Origin: Alopecurus myosuroides
Lineage: Eukaryota; Streptophyta; Magnoliopsida; Poales; Poaceae
DNA: 64,000 nucleotides
Reading direction: 5' to 3'
NCBI GenBank assembly: GCA_028641055.1
Contig: CM054057.1
Coordinates: 720,374,310 to 720,438,309, forward strand
How positions within the stretch are numbered: position 1 is the stretch's first letter; each line of letters begins with the position of its first letter. Shown piece by piece: positions 23,640 through 35,809 of this stretch. A model generated the notes under the pieces. It ran no database searches, was not told the DNA's origin, and was given only the letters and a program-made list of their open reading frames with translations. A program made the translations under genes and the position numbers.

Positions 23640-24961
23640 TATCTGGTTTATCCGGTGGAACCTGTAACTATGTCCAGTCATTTATAAACTCGATCAAGCT
23701 TGGGATTTTATTGCGATCCTTGGATCATATTTGATATGATACGACCCCATCTCAATAGCCCACTTGGCAACTCTCCCTGTTGCTTCTCTGTTTTGAATAA
23801 TATCAGACAAAGGTGCTGAACTACCCACGGTAATAGGATGTTCCTGAAAATAATGTTTCAGCTTACGACTAGCCATGAATACTCCAAAAACCAGCTTCTA
23901 CCAATGTGGGTAACGTTGTTTAGACTCTGTCAGGACCTCGCTCACATAGTAAACCGGCCGTTCAACAAGGCCTTCTTTACCTTCCAGCTTACGTTCCACA
24001 ACTACCACCGCACTCACCGCCCTGTTATTTGCCGCTATGTACAGTATCATGGGCTCTTACTTCTCAGGCGCAACCAATATAGGTGCGTTGGAAAGTTGTT
24101 TTTTCAGATCCTCCAATGCCTCATCAGCCTCTTGACTCCACACAAAGGTGCCAGTTTTCTTCAAAAATCGGTATAAAGGTATAGCAACGCAACCTGTCAG
24201 CTTTTGAACGTCCTTCAGGCAAACCGGCTTTTTTCAGGTTATGTATGGCCTGAATTTTTTCCGGGTTTGCTTTAATGCCTCTCTAAAATAATGAAACCCA
24301 ATAACTTCCCAGCCGGTACTCCAAAGACACATTTTGTTGGATTAAGCTTCATCTGGTACTTGCGCAAATTGGCGAACGTCTCTTCCAGGTCTGAGATCGA
24401 AGTGTCACCTTTTTGGGATTTGACTACTATGTCATCCACATAAGCGTGCACGTTTCGCCCAATCTGACTTTCCAAGCAATTCTGGATACACCTTTGATAA
24501 ATTGCCCCTGCATTTTTCAAACCGAAGGGCATTGAGGTATAACAAAATGCTCCAAAGGGAGTAATGAATGAGGTCTTTTCTTGATCTTCTTCCTTCATTT
24601 TGATTTGATGATAACCTGAGTAGGCATCCAGATAACATAGCAGTTCGCAACCAGCCGTAGAGTCTATAATCTGGTCGATACGGGGTAACGTGAACGTGTC
24701 TTTAGGACATGCTTTGTTCAAATCTGTGTAGTCTATGCACATTCTTCAGGTTCCGTTTTTCTTGAGAAAGAGAACTGAATTGGCTAACCACTTTGGATGG
24801 AATACTTCTACTATGAACCCTGCTGCAAGTAACCTGGCAATCTCTTGTCCAGTTGCTTTCCTTCTCTCATCATTGAAACGATGGAGGAACTGACGAATAG
24901 GTTTCAAATTAGGATCCACATTTAAACTGTGCTCAGCAAGTTCCCTTGGGACACCTGGCAT
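23640..24961 (-). pseudogene. Element C reverse transcriptase and first RNase H
   Basis: The N-terminal part (24961-24746) has IRQFLHRFNDERR and ends VLFLKKNGT. The palm follows (24742-24272) with YLDAYSGYHQIKM, PFGLKNAG and the catalytic YVDDIVVKS. Thumb/connection remnants lie at 24270-24070. The first RNase H is marked by PMILYIAANNRAVSAV and KLKHYFQEHPI (about 24060-23700). Stops interrupt the frame between the N-terminal part and the palm (near 24743), after the palm (near 24269), and in the RNase H (near 24054 and 23902). In an active element it copies the RNA into DNA and degrades the RNA strand. Confidence 0.9.
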
Positions 24962-25024
24962 GTCAGAAGGTTTCCATGCGAAGATATCCCAATTCTCACG
25001 GAGGAACTTGATGAGCGTGCTTTC

Positions 25025-25653
25025 CTATTTTTCTGTCATGTGAGCCCCCACGCTGAACTGCTTAGATGAGTCACCGGGGGTAAAGTCCACCAGCTTGGTG
25101 TCTTGAGCAGACTTAAATTTTAACTTAGACTCAGCTGATGGCTTTTTGAGCGAGGTCATGTCTTCTGGATCAACTTGCAGTTTATACAATTTCAACTCCT
25201 CTTCTGCACAAGCAGTCTCTGCGTATGTTGCATAACCTTCCTCACATTCCAAAGCTATGTCTCTGTCACCATTAACAGTAATATTTCCATTAGGACCTGG
25301 CATCCTCAGCTTGAGGTAAACATAGCAGGGTCTGGCCATAAATTTGGCATAAGATGGCCGTCCGAACAAAGCATGGTATGGACTTTTGAACTTGACCACT
25401 TCAAATGCTAGCATCTATGTCCTGTAATTTTCAAATACTCCAAAAGCAACTTCAAGGAATATTTTCCGATAGGTTGCGCAGACTTACCAGGTACAATCCC
25501 ATGAAACACAGTTGATGATGTCTGAAACTGTTTCTCTTGCAGGTTCATCCTGTTGAACGTGTCGTAGTAAAGTATGTTTATGCTGCTTCCTCCATCCATC
25601 AATACTTTGTCTAACTTATATCCTCCAACTTGTGGAGCCACAACCAGAGCCAC
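25025..25653 (-). pseudogene. Element C protease
   Basis: The aspartic-protease active-site segment reads VLMDGGSSINILYYDTF, followed by the downstream stretch SPYHALFGRP after a frame break near 25410. This D-G-G-S type site is usual in Tat-lineage polyproteins. It lies between gag (right) and RT (left). The C-terminal spacer to RT is acidic and Lys-rich. It would process the polyprotein. Confidence 0.82.
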
Positions 25654-25695
25654 TCCTCCTGGATTATCAACTCCCGGAGGATGATCAGCCCGACT

Positions 25696-28460
25696 CTAGG
25701 TTATGGGTTGTTCTGACCAGTTAGGGCACCTAGGAACAGCAGGAGCCACTGTATTGACAGCGTGTTTCTGCACCTTGCGTTCTCTCCTGCATGAACTGGT
25801 AGTGAATACATGATATTGGCCTGAGCTTAACTGCTTCAGATTTGTTTGAACACCAGAATTTCCTCCTTGGTGACTACCACCCGGGTTAGTTCCCTGGTTA
25901 CCCTGACCGTGACGACCCGGATTATGATTTCCAGATCCAGAGCCGCCAGCTCCCGGATGTCCACCTCCCATATTTCCTAGGTTGCCTCCTCCACTGTTTC
26001 CTGGTCCGTAGTTGTTACTTCCGCTAGGTCTAAAACCCTGCATGATGAAACAATTTTCCCAAGAATGATTTGCTAACTTTCGTTTTTGGTGTGTCGAGGA
26101 CATGGACCCTTCAGAGCCTGCTGAGCCTGTGCAAAGTTGTTTGGTCGAAAATTTTGATTTCCTCTGAAATTGTTGCCCTGACGTTGGTTTATGTAACATG
26201 TATTCGGGTTTGCCACCAAATCCGAAGTCCCATCTCCGTTTTACGCTTGTTATTATTCTGGTTCTGAGGGTTGCTATTGCTCTGATTCGGGTTCTGGCTA
26301 CCCTTTGTCCCAGTTTTCTTTCCCTTCGCGGACTTCTCATCATCCGAGTCTGCATCCTTTGTTTTGTCAGATTCCGCATACTTGGTCATGGCATCCATCA
26401 ACTCGCTCATATCACTTATGTATCGCTTAATGCGTCCTAGCTTATGCTTCAGAGGGTCAAATCTGCAATTTCTTTCCAATGCTATTACTGCTTGTTGGGC
26501 AGTGAGTCCGACAGATGAATGTATGATTTCTGCAACGCTTCGAGACCAATGCTGGGCAGACTCCTCTTCCTTCTGAACACAGTTTTCCAGGTCTGTAATA
26601 GTCGTCGGTCACTTACATGTTCCCTAAATTTTTTTGATGAACTGGTCCTTCAGCTCCTGCCAACTGTTAATGAATTTGCGGGAAAGTTCTTTAACCAGGA
26701 CTTCGCAGGTCCTTCTAACATCACGCTTAGGTACCGTGCGCATACTGCGTCACTTACTTCCAATATTTCCATTGCCATCTCAGAACCTTCTATCCAATCT
26801 GCGGGCTCCATGTCTGGCGTATAGTTTACAACTCTACGAGGTCCTTTAAAATCAGTCGGTGTTCTCTCGTTCCTGATTGTTGGACCAAGACACTGGATGC
26901 CAATCCTGCGAGACCCAGTTGGGGGAAGGGTAGAGGCTATGTTCTAAAACTGTTGGTTGAACATGACCTGGATTCCTGTTTTCTGGTTCCGCAACTCTAT
27001 GTCCTGCATTTATAACTCTAGGTGCGTAGGATACGGTCTGCCTGGGTGGGTTTGGTTGCTGCCGGTTTGCATTGCTAGAGCCGGCCGGAACTGGTGAATT
27101 TCCATGGTGACTTCTCGGCAAGGAATTCATGTTATTGTAAGGAGATGAGTGTATCTTGTCCTGATTACTGTAATTCATCTGCTGGACCACTGCTGTTTGT
27201 AACATCTCAATTGCCCTCCGAGTTTCAATTCCAATAGGATCATTGGGGTTGACTGGATCCGTGCCAGACTGTTTGTTGCTGCCCAAATATTATCCATTGG
27301 ATTGTTGAAATGACCTGGCGGTGTATGAAACCTTTCCTGCAGAGGTTGTTCTGGGACCGGGACAGGATTCGGGTTACCATGCAGCTGGATAGGTGGCTGA
27401 AAACGTGTCGGATGAACTGGAACTGGAGCAACTGGTGGGTTCATGGTGTGAACCGGCTGGGCGGGGTAAGGTGCCCCAGGCGTCCCGACTGGAGACGCGA
27501 ATAAGTTCTGTAGGTTGGTAGGTCCCAGTCCTGCGCCGAATTCGTTGTTCAGCCGGGTATGATAGCGCTTGTTCTGTATTGAAGCTAACTCCCTTTGTCT
27601 GAAGTTTAGATGAATCCCTTCTCTCTCCAGACGTGTTGCTTCCTCCAGGACTTCTGACCGAGCTTTGTTTATACATGTTACATCGTTCTCGATCTCCCGA
27701 CGGGCACGAGTTATTTCCTGTCTAAGCCTTTCGATCTCTGCGTTACGCTGCACCATGTTCTCCGGGGTAATCGGAGTAGCCAAGACTTCATGTAGTGAAT
27801 CCATTGCAGCCATCGGCTTGGGCCTTGGGTTATATGACGGGGGCGCTGTTAAGTCAATCACTGCCTCGGCCGGCCAGAGTTAGTCGGGCCGGGTCCTTTT
27901 GAGCGCGGTTCTGTTGGTCCGACTGGCGCTACTGTTGGGCCCGTTGATGCTATTCTCGCGCCTCCTGGTCCTCCTGGAACTGGATTCAAAGTTGAAACAG
28001 TGTCTGTAATTAGATTTCCACTAGCGTCATACCTGGGCTCCGTGGGTCGCGTTGGTGCAGCCATGTAAACAGTTGTGTGATGAGTTGTTTCCCTTAGACT
28101 CTGCAGATCTGGCTCAAGGTATCCTCCTAACCCGTCTTCAAAGAGCTGATGGATGGATCCCGTTTCATCACGATCATTGTTCCCAACTGAAGATTCACCA
28201 TCAGAGTATATCATCGTAGCCTCCTCCGAGACTGAGTCTGTCTGCTGGTCTGGGTCCTGTGCTCCCATGAAGCCAACAAAGACGTGGATACCACCGAAGG
28301 GGACTCGAAATCCTGACTCCACCGAGGCGAACTCTGGACCCCATGTGTCATGGTTGTAGTAGTTTCCACGCCGGCTCCTCCTGAGCCGGCCTACCGCGAG
28401 CTTCTCGATCCCTGGTAAGGCTCCTTCTGAAAAGACGACGCTTCCGCGAGCAGGCCCCAT
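25696..28460 (-). pseudogene. Element C gag
   Basis: The start is at 28460 (MGPARGSVVFSEG), overlapping the primer binding site. Pieces in order are 28460-27858, 27861-27175 (a coiled coil, RLRQEITRARREIENDV, then Pro-rich), 27286-26852 (overlapping, a frameshift), a capsid-like part at 26830-26400 in broken frames, and a Gly/Asn-rich tail to 25696. A retroviral-type CCHC knuckle was not clearly seen. It forms the particle that packages element RNA. Several frameshifts make it non-functional. Confidence 0.75.
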
Positions 28461-28473
28461 GGTGGGCGCCAAC
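28456..28473 (-). other. Element C primer binding site
   Basis: On the - strand 'gttggcgcccaccatggg' directly follows the LTR terminal ...CACGACA. The TGGCGCC core is usual for gypsy elements. The gag start codon lies inside it. The partner tRNA was not determined. Confidence 0.75.
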
Positions 28474-29085
28474 TGTCGTGGTGTTGTCACGGCAAGTGTC
28501 CTCATGTGAGAACTAGATTGCGAGGGTATTTCTACTGAGCGAAGCTTCGAAAGGGTTAAGGCGGAAACGAGAGACGCGAGTTTACCTAGGTTCGGCCCCT
28601 CGATTGAGGGTAAAACCTACTCCTGCCTTATTACTATCAGGAAACAAGGTCTCGATTACAAAGGGCGATTCCGGCTCTCAATGTCTCGAGTTACCTTGTT
28701 ATCTACTTAGAGCTTATCTTTCTACGTCCTAGGGTCTCGCCTTATATAGGGGACGAGACCTCCGGGTTACACCCGTTATCGGAGTCCTGATCTAATCTGG
28801 TTCTAGGTCATCCTTTGCCGGTTCACCCCGTGACCTGGTCATCTCCGTCCGGCCTTGGGCTGACCTCCAGGCCTTGGGCCTTTATGTTGCTTAACACAAA
28901 CTCTGGGCTGGTCTTCTATCTTCTCCGGGTTACGGAATGGGTAACCCGGACCTTCTTCCTTTAGAGCAACAATCATAATCCGGATCTCCCTATTATAAAC
29001 CGAACCAACAGTCTTGAGTCCCATTAAGTGGGTTCCGGTTTATGTGAGGGGTAGGCGAGGCTCCCCCTCACCTATTCCCCCAACA
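28474..29085 (-). mobile_element. Element C 5' LTR (612 bp)
   Basis: Complete LTR, TGTTGGGGG at 29085 to CACGACA at 28474 on the - strand, matching the split 3' copy. It is followed on the right by aggct, the counterpart of aggat at 11757-11761. Confidence 0.92.
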
Positions 29086-29090
29086 AGGCT

Positions 29091-30175
29091 CATGACAAGC
29101 CTTCTATAGGTCATCAAGTGGAAGTGAAACTTCGGATTAGAAGAACCGTGAGGCAACTTCTAGAATAGGTCACACAAGATCTCTCACGGAGAGTGGTTGT
29201 TCTTACCGATTCAAAGAGGGATATGACATTAGGCCTTCCGGCTAATTGTGTCAACCACAACATCAACCATGCCGGATTCTGAACAGGCCTAAGTCAATAC
29301 CCTTGAGGACTTTGCTGCTTGAGATTCAGCTCTGGTTAGTGGGTTCATAAAAAGATTCAGTATCAATATGTTTAATCGAAGAGGTTGCACCGGTTATCAA
29401 CGAGATACATTTACTAGATTCTCAAGATATGGACTACGATGCCACGCTCAAAAAGATGAGCGGGACTGCATAACTCATGTATTAGCAACTTTGGAAAAGT
29501 CAGTTGCACCTAAATGGTTTACTTGCAACGAAACACATCAGAGTCATTGTTGTGGAGATGATTAAAAAGATAACAAAGTTCTTGGAATTCTTCTCTTTTA
29601 TGAATGATCAGTCATTGGCTTAGTGTGGATGGAAACTTCTTTCAGTAGACGGAGGTAACAGCCAACCATCTCAAGAATAGTCCACACATGCATAACTGAC
29701 TTGAGATATTCCCGAGGGAACAAGAAAACTTTACTCGGATCCGTGGCGACAACTTTCACCATAAGCACATGAACCGGAGTAGTTATTTTGAACATCCAGA
29801 ACACAAACTTTGTGATGACACGAAGATGGTTCTCGAAAGTTTCCAACATTAATGCCAATTGTTCAACATGAACCTCTTATAACTTGGAGGAGGTAGGAAT
29901 GTTATCGATGGGCTTGACAACACACTTATCAAGATACTCCAAGAAGAGGGACTCATATGGTACATGAACAAGGCAGAGTATTGGTCAGACCAGAGGACAT
30001 GAAGGTGTACTCGGCCAAAACACCATGAGTGAAACACCATCAAGATAGCCCTTGAATCTGGACTTGATCTGACGATAGCCCAAATCAAATTAAGGTAGGA
30101 TGATAGCATGTCCACTAAGAAGATACTATCATGCTTCAACCCAAGAAAACTAGACATCCCATTGTAAAAGAACAA
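29091..30175 (-). pseudogene. Element B reverse transcriptase/RNase H remnant
   Basis: Decayed chromovirus pol. The frame 30175-29849 aligns in order with the RT palm, with traces of the 'sgyhql', 'sfgl..ap.yf' and 'fiddil' segments. The frame 29858-29598 keeps 'VVATDPSKV', 'GCYLRLL' and 'KPMTD', the connection segment ahead of RNase H. At 29290-29230 the codons for the 'NVVADALSRKA' motif that closes RNase H are recognisable with substitutions. Catalytic residues are lost, and stops and shifts are frequent. It is interrupted on the left by element C. Confidence 0.7.
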
Positions 30176-30179
30176 GTCA

Positions 30180-31645
30180 GGGAGAGCTCATGTCTTTCAA
30201 CTCTCCAAGTTATTGTTTAAGCTCAACCAACTAGTTCAGGGTATCTAGCACTGTTTTCTTGGAGAGAGGAGTAGTTCAAATTACCCCTTGTTTAAACATC
30301 ACGGTCAGGTAACAACCTGGTGATACTTCTAGAAAGACAACCAGAATATCATAACCCACCGGTATGTCTTGGGGTTCGAAAGAATTCTTGCTTTTCAAAG
30401 TAACCGATATGGTCTTGAGAGCTTTGGTGTGAACCTAACTTTCTGACCAAGAATTTGCACCGGAAGGAACGGATTTGTTAACACTGTCAACTTTAAGTAG
30501 AGACCGGGTGACCAATAGTGTTAAGAAGGATACAGATGTTTCTTAGATTTTTCAAAGCAATAAGAATTGCTAAGAATAACTGGTACACGCCTCAATGCAC
30601 ACCCAACATTCTTGAGCATTAAGCTTGGGGTGAAGGTGGTTAAGGATGTGTAAGAGCATCAATTCATAAATAAGGCCATGAAACTCAACACAACATATTG
30701 ATATGTAAGAGTGTGCTACTCAAAGGTAGAATAGAACACAAGCTAATGAAACTTCTTTAATCTGCAAATTACAAAACTTTGACCTGGTCCTAGAGATGAA
30801 CGAGGTACTAGAGTTTGTTTCTCCTGACATTCCAAGATGGAATGTTTTAACGGAACACCAGAGGAATGCATTGGCAGACTCCAACACACATATGCAACTT
30901 GGTGTTCAAAACAACGGATGAAGATCTGAAAGCAACTGAAAAAAATAGAAACGTGCTCAGGAGAATTCCTAAGATCACGTTGATTGCACAAGGTAATACT
31001 CATGTGTAGAACCCATGCCAATAAGAGAAATATAGCTGAATCAAGAAGAAAGATGTGGAGGCCATGGTGATCACTCTTGGTGTGACCCATTTTTGTTCCA
31101 AAATAAAACCTATGGCTATGAGAGTTGGAATGGCCTAGCCACCCTGAGGTGGAACCGATTCCTCGGGATCCAAAGACACTATGAGTAGAAATCATGAGGT
31201 ATCTCGCAAAGGACAAACATAACTCCGAAAGAATTTGAGTAGAGGACAGAGGATACATCCGAGATGAAAATAAATCTCGAGGTTTCTGAATTTGAGACTT
31301 AAGAACGTGAGAATTTGTAATCCACACAACTCTGAGAGATTATGATGGAAAGGAAATCTCCCAGTTTAAGAGATAACAAAATATGGAACACACACGACTC
31401 TAGAAACTCAACACTAGGTCAACTTGGGTGAAAGAAACGTCTTGCCAAAGAAGGCACCTAGGTTTTGAATGACTAGAACCTTTTCAAATCAAAACAGGTA
31501 AGGTGACCCAGAGTTAGAGCGATACCAGATAAGGAGTAAAAAGAATCCTAAGAAGGTTTTTCGCAATCCATTTTGGAGTTTCAACATAGTTTTCACAAAC
31601 ACTAGACTCAACATCGACCAAGCAGTAAGGTTTTCTCACAGACAG
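30180..31645 (-). pseudogene. Element B gag/protease region, heavily decayed
   Basis: By position this is gag and protease of element B. The largest open stretch (31327-30743, 194 codons, - strand) has no recognisable domain, and no zinc knuckle or protease site can be read. The assignment comes from lying between the primer site and the RT remnant. Confidence 0.45.
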
Positions 31646-31649
31646 TCCT

Positions 31650-31661
31650 GCTCTGATACCA
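31650..31661 (-). other. Element B primer binding site (tRNA-iMet type)
   Basis: The - strand reads TGGTATCAGAGC, the standard match to initiator-Met tRNA, five bases after the LTR end ...GTCGTGACA at 31667. It fixes the 5' side of element B here. Confidence 0.9.
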
Positions 31662-31666
31662 TGACT

Positions 31667-32526
31667 TGTCACGACCCCAAACCTAGAAGTATACATACTG
31701 TTATGCGCTCCTAGTCATGGACCCACAAGGGCTTCAGGGTTACCAGCCCCGGCCGCAACAAACAACGGCAGGCAGACCGGATTCATCGGCACGCAGGCCG
31801 AATCACCACGGTACTACGACTCCTTGCGTCCATGCTAGTCATAACCAACTATGCATATCAAAGCGTCCACGAATCGAATGAAACTGAAGGAACGAGACCA
31901 AAGCTATACAGAGATGCTATGTGTCCAAAAAATGCAACAACAATCGAGGGTTACTGGGTTACCAAGCCCCAGGCCGAATCACATCGGCAGGCGTGCTCGG
32001 AAATGGATCATTGGCTCCACAACCCCTCGACTGCGACAACTATGCAGGCATAGCCAAAGCTGTAAAACAATGAGCTCAAAACCAACAACCGATCAAAGCA
32101 GCACTATAGACATGGAAGTTGTATTAACATGTGTTACTAGAGTATAGCTTACAAACAGAGGTCACATGACCCAACATTACATCAGACAACGAAAGGCAAG
32201 TTATGTTGCTAATCAACAAGAACCAAAAAGGCCTAAGAGGCTGCAACATAAGGCGACGTCCCAGCCCATAGATCCCAGGCTGCTACCTGGGAAACCCAAC
32301 CTACTCGTCGATGTCCACATTGAAACACCACCAAAGTAAGGAACTCCACCTGAACCAAAATTAAGCAAACCTAAGTACGGGAAGTACTAAGACTTAGTTA
32401 ACCTTTTATATATCTTCTTCTTTTAGAAAGTGTTATGAAGGTTATTTTGCGTAAAGCCATCTTTGTTTTCCAAGTTGAGGAAGGAATAACACGTCTCATG
32501 GAGTATTTTGAAAACAGGTGAGAAAG
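31667..32526 (-). mobile_element. Element B 5' LTR, 3' part only
   Basis: Matches 7218-8091 closely, to 'ggtgagaaag', where the homology stops abruptly at the end of element E's LTR. The 2.7 kb equivalent to 8092-10796 is missing here. Confidence 0.88.
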
Positions 32527-34085
32527 TGATGCACTTTGTTGGGAACCCCAAGAGGAGGGTGTGATGAGCACAGTGGTAGGAGTTTTCCCCTTAGTTAAGA
32601 ACCAGGGTTATCAATCCAGTAGGAGAAAGAGAATCTTCAGAAGGTTGATGCCACTGACGGTGGTGCTGGCGCTTCACCGGTGTCAGCAACAACGTGGACC
32701 CTGCACACAACACAATCAAAATACTTTGCCCCAGCGGTACAGTGAGGTTGTCAATCTCACCGGTCTTTCTGAAAACAAAGATTAGACGTATAGTGTGGAA
32801 AAACAGTGTATGCTTCCAGAAAGTAAAGAGAGCAGGGAATTGTTGTGGGTTGTTTAACAGTGTAGAAAATGGATCGAGGTTCGTGGTTTCACTAGTGGTG
32901 TCTCTCCATAAAAGATAGCATGCTGGGTGAACAAATTACAGCTGGGCAATTTATAAATAGAGGTTGCACCATAGTCCACAATAGGACATGAAGATTACTA
33001 TGTCATTTAGTGCGGGCATTACAACAATATACATAGACCGACATCCATCTGCATCTATGACTAATAATCCACGCTTAGGTTATCATCTGCACACCCTCAG
33101 GTATTAACTTGCAAGCAACAGATAATTGCATTAAACAAAGTGTGTAATGTAAGCAATGATTATGCACGCGGGCACTCTCACCGCTGTTTTCTCCCTAATG
33201 GAACCAGCACATCCTCCCCCTTCACGTTTCTGTCACTCGAGCAAGGCAACAAGGAGGCATGAACCCACTATCGAGCATAAATACTCCCTCTTGGAGTCAC
33301 TAACAATTACTTGGCCAGAATAACCACTAGCAACATAGAGCATGCAAGATCACAAATAACACATGCAAATAAAGACTATAATCATCTTGGCATAAGGTCA
33401 ATATTCATCGGATCCCAGCAAACACAACACATAGAATTACATAAGATCAATCTCGATCATTATAGGAAGCTCACGAGATCTAAACATGGAGGCATATGAG
33501 GAGAAGACAACCATCTAGCTACAACTACGAACCTGTAGTCCAGGGATGAACTAATCACGCATCACTCCGGAGGAAGGCATGGTGATGTAGAGTCCTCCGG
33601 TGATGATCTCCTCTCTGGAAGGTTGCCGGAAACAGCTTCAGAACCCCTGATCTGGGGTTGACGGTGACGGCGGCTGCGAAACTTTTTCAGGGATTTTGAT
33701 CAGGTGCCTACGATTTGATAGGCGAAAGGTAAAAGGTGGTGGAGGCCAGGGGGCCCACACCCATAGCTGGCGCGGCCAAGGGGAGGGCGCCACCCTATGG
33801 TGTGGCCCCCCTGTTGCCCGTCTTCGAAACCTCTTCGGTGTTCTGGATGCTCCCGGGGAAAATAGGAACTTAGGGCTTTGTGGGGTCCAATTCCGAGAAT
33901 GTTTGCAGAACAACTTTTCTGAAACCAAAAACAACAGAAAACAGGGAACTGACACATGGCATCTTGTTAGTAGGTTAGTCCTGGAAAACGTATAAAAATG
34001 CTATAAATAAGGGAGAAAGCATGTATCAATTGGCAAAATATGATCGTGGAGCATCAGAAATTAGGGGTACGTTTATGACGTATCA
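32527..34085 (-). mobile_element. Element E 3' LTR (1559 bp, Athila-like)
   Basis: Full LTR on the - strand, TGATACGTC at 34085 to GCATCA at 32527. It is homologous to 323-1946 and 56325-57887. The internal region lies to the right, so this is the 3' LTR. Small frames at 33638-33995 are LTR sequence. Confidence 0.88.
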
Positions 34086-35809
34086 AGCACCCCCAAGCTT
34101 ACTTCCTACTCGTCCTCGAGTAGGTAAACGATAAAACTATAATTTCTGAGGTGACATGCTACTAACACAAACTTGATCAATCTAATGTAATAGCATATGC
34201 ATGCTGAGATCATAAGACTTTAAACACATGCATGATAAATAAAACTTTTAATAATAAAGCATATCAATTACTTTGCATCACGAAAAGTAACTCAAATAAA
34301 GGATCATGAATAATAATGCAAAGAAAGGTAAACGTTTGTTTCAGGTATAGAGAAAGCATGTCAAAGTGATATTTCGATAGTCCTTAAGAGTGGGGCAAAA
34401 CATAAATGCGAGGACACCTTCAAAGTTCAAGAGGAAGACTAGAACAAATAATATCACATCATGAAGTAATTATTGATGCTTATGGGACAAATGCACATAG
34501 AACTCAGAATGGAAAAAATGCTCTCTCAACTGTGCATAAAGTTAGAAGGTGGAGACCCAACATAAAAGTAAAAGAAATGCCCTTCGCGGAGGGAAGCAGG
34601 AATCACTCATGTGCTAGAGTTTTTATGTTATTAAACAGAGGCATTAAAAGTTTGACACTCCTCCCATCCATCTTTCACAAACCATACAAGCACCATACAA
34701 AACATGCTTTAACAAAAATACTCTTTATGATACAGAAATAAAACATGAGAGTACTCAAATAACACTACTAAAACTAACAACTCTAACAAGAGATGCATGC
34801 AAAACATAAGTTGAATAAATGCAGCAGTCAAACAGAGATTAAGAATACAACATATTCTCAAGAAAAAGCGGAGCGTGTCACTCTCCAATAAAAGAATGAT
34901 GGGGTCCAACCAAGATTATTATGAAAGTAAAAACAAATTAAAGAAAAATAAAAATCAAACTGAAAACAAAAAGAAAAGACGCTCCAAGTAAAGCACATAA
35001 GATGCGACCGAATAAAAATATAGTTTCACTAGAAGTGACCTGATAATTCGTTGATGAAGAAGGGGATGCCTTGGGAATCCCCAAGCTTAGACGTTTGAGT
35101 CTTCTTGGAATTTTCTTGGATGTACCACCTGGGCATCCCCAAGCTTAGGCTTTTCACTCTTCTTGATCACATCATATCATCCTATTCTCTTGACCCTTGA
35201 AAACTTCCTTCACATCAAAATTCTCACAATCTTCATTAGCAACGTTAGTGCAATCGGAAATAATAAATCCACATTGTTCAGTTTCAACACAAGTATAACA
35301 CTAAAAAACACATTAGCTACTGTCACAACTTCTTTCAAAACTCTTTTTCTCAAAAGAACACCAAAAGAAAGAGATTAAGATGCAAATGCGATAAATGGCT
35401 GAAATCTGTCAAAAACAGAACAGCAGGTAAAGATCGATTTTTTCAAAAATCTTCTGTTGCTCAAATAAAAAAGTGGTCTTCTAGAAAAAAAGTTGTGTAT
35501 AACTCAGTATTAATCACAAAAACACTCAGGTCATTTTTAATTTTCTGTGATTTTTAAAGGAATTTACAATGGACAACAGAAATTTGTTTCCTGCACAGAA
35601 ATCTGAAATATAGGCTCAACTTTCCACTAGTGGCTTTACTTGTCTCAACAAAAACTCAAAATAAAAGATACATCAGGGTTGCTAAGGAAATAGACAACAG
35701 CCAGGTGCAAGCACACCAAAGAAAACCAATGAAAACAGAGAAATAAAACAGGTTGTCTCCCGATAGCGCTTTTCTTTAAAGCCTTTCAGCTAGGCATAGA
35801 AAAATCAAC
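34086..35809 (-). mobile_element. Element E 3' non-coding internal region
   Basis: Begins with a polypurine-type sequence next to the LTR ('aagcttgggggtgct' on the - strand), followed by 'cctactcgaggacgagtagg'. Most of it is colinear with 57888-60440 in element F, and the 34900-35170 block matches element A. No gene is seen. RT and integrase are absent between the protease and the LTR. Confidence 0.75.

Larger units (their letters stand above)
11762..29085 (-). mobile_element. Element C: Tat-lineage gypsy element with antisense ORF, split by element D
   Basis: LTRs start TGTTGGGGG and end CACGACA. The target duplication is imperfect: aggat (11757-11761) against aggct (29086-29090). The order on the - strand is 5' LTR (29085-28474), primer site, gag, protease, RT, RNase H, a second archaeal-type RNase H, integrase, then a long spacer holding an ORF on the opposite strand, a polypurine tract, and the 3' LTR split by element D. 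Without D it is about 12 kb. Dual RNase H and an extra antisense ORF near the 3' end are known features of the Tat lineage (Retand/Grande types). Frameshifts and stops show it is no longer autonomous. Confidence 0.88.
7218..32526 (-). mobile_element. Element B: Tekay/Del-like chromovirus (gypsy), decayed, split by element C
   Basis: Read right to left: 5' LTR 32526-31667 (truncated), primer site 31661-31650, decayed gag, RT and RNase H 31645-29091, then element C (29085-11762), then the 3' pol remnant to 10797, and a long 3' LTR 10796-7218. The matching LTR ends (7218-8091 against 31667-32526), the initiator-Met type primer site and the RT remnants on the same strand support one element. The lineage call rests on the tRNA-iMet primer site, the large LTRs and the RT/RNase H remnants. 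Confidence 0.8.

Noticed and set aside
30743..31327. 194-codon - strand frame as a separate host gene
   Set aside because: Lies between primer site and RT remnant of element B on the element's strand. Best explained as decayed gag, and no independent domain was seen.
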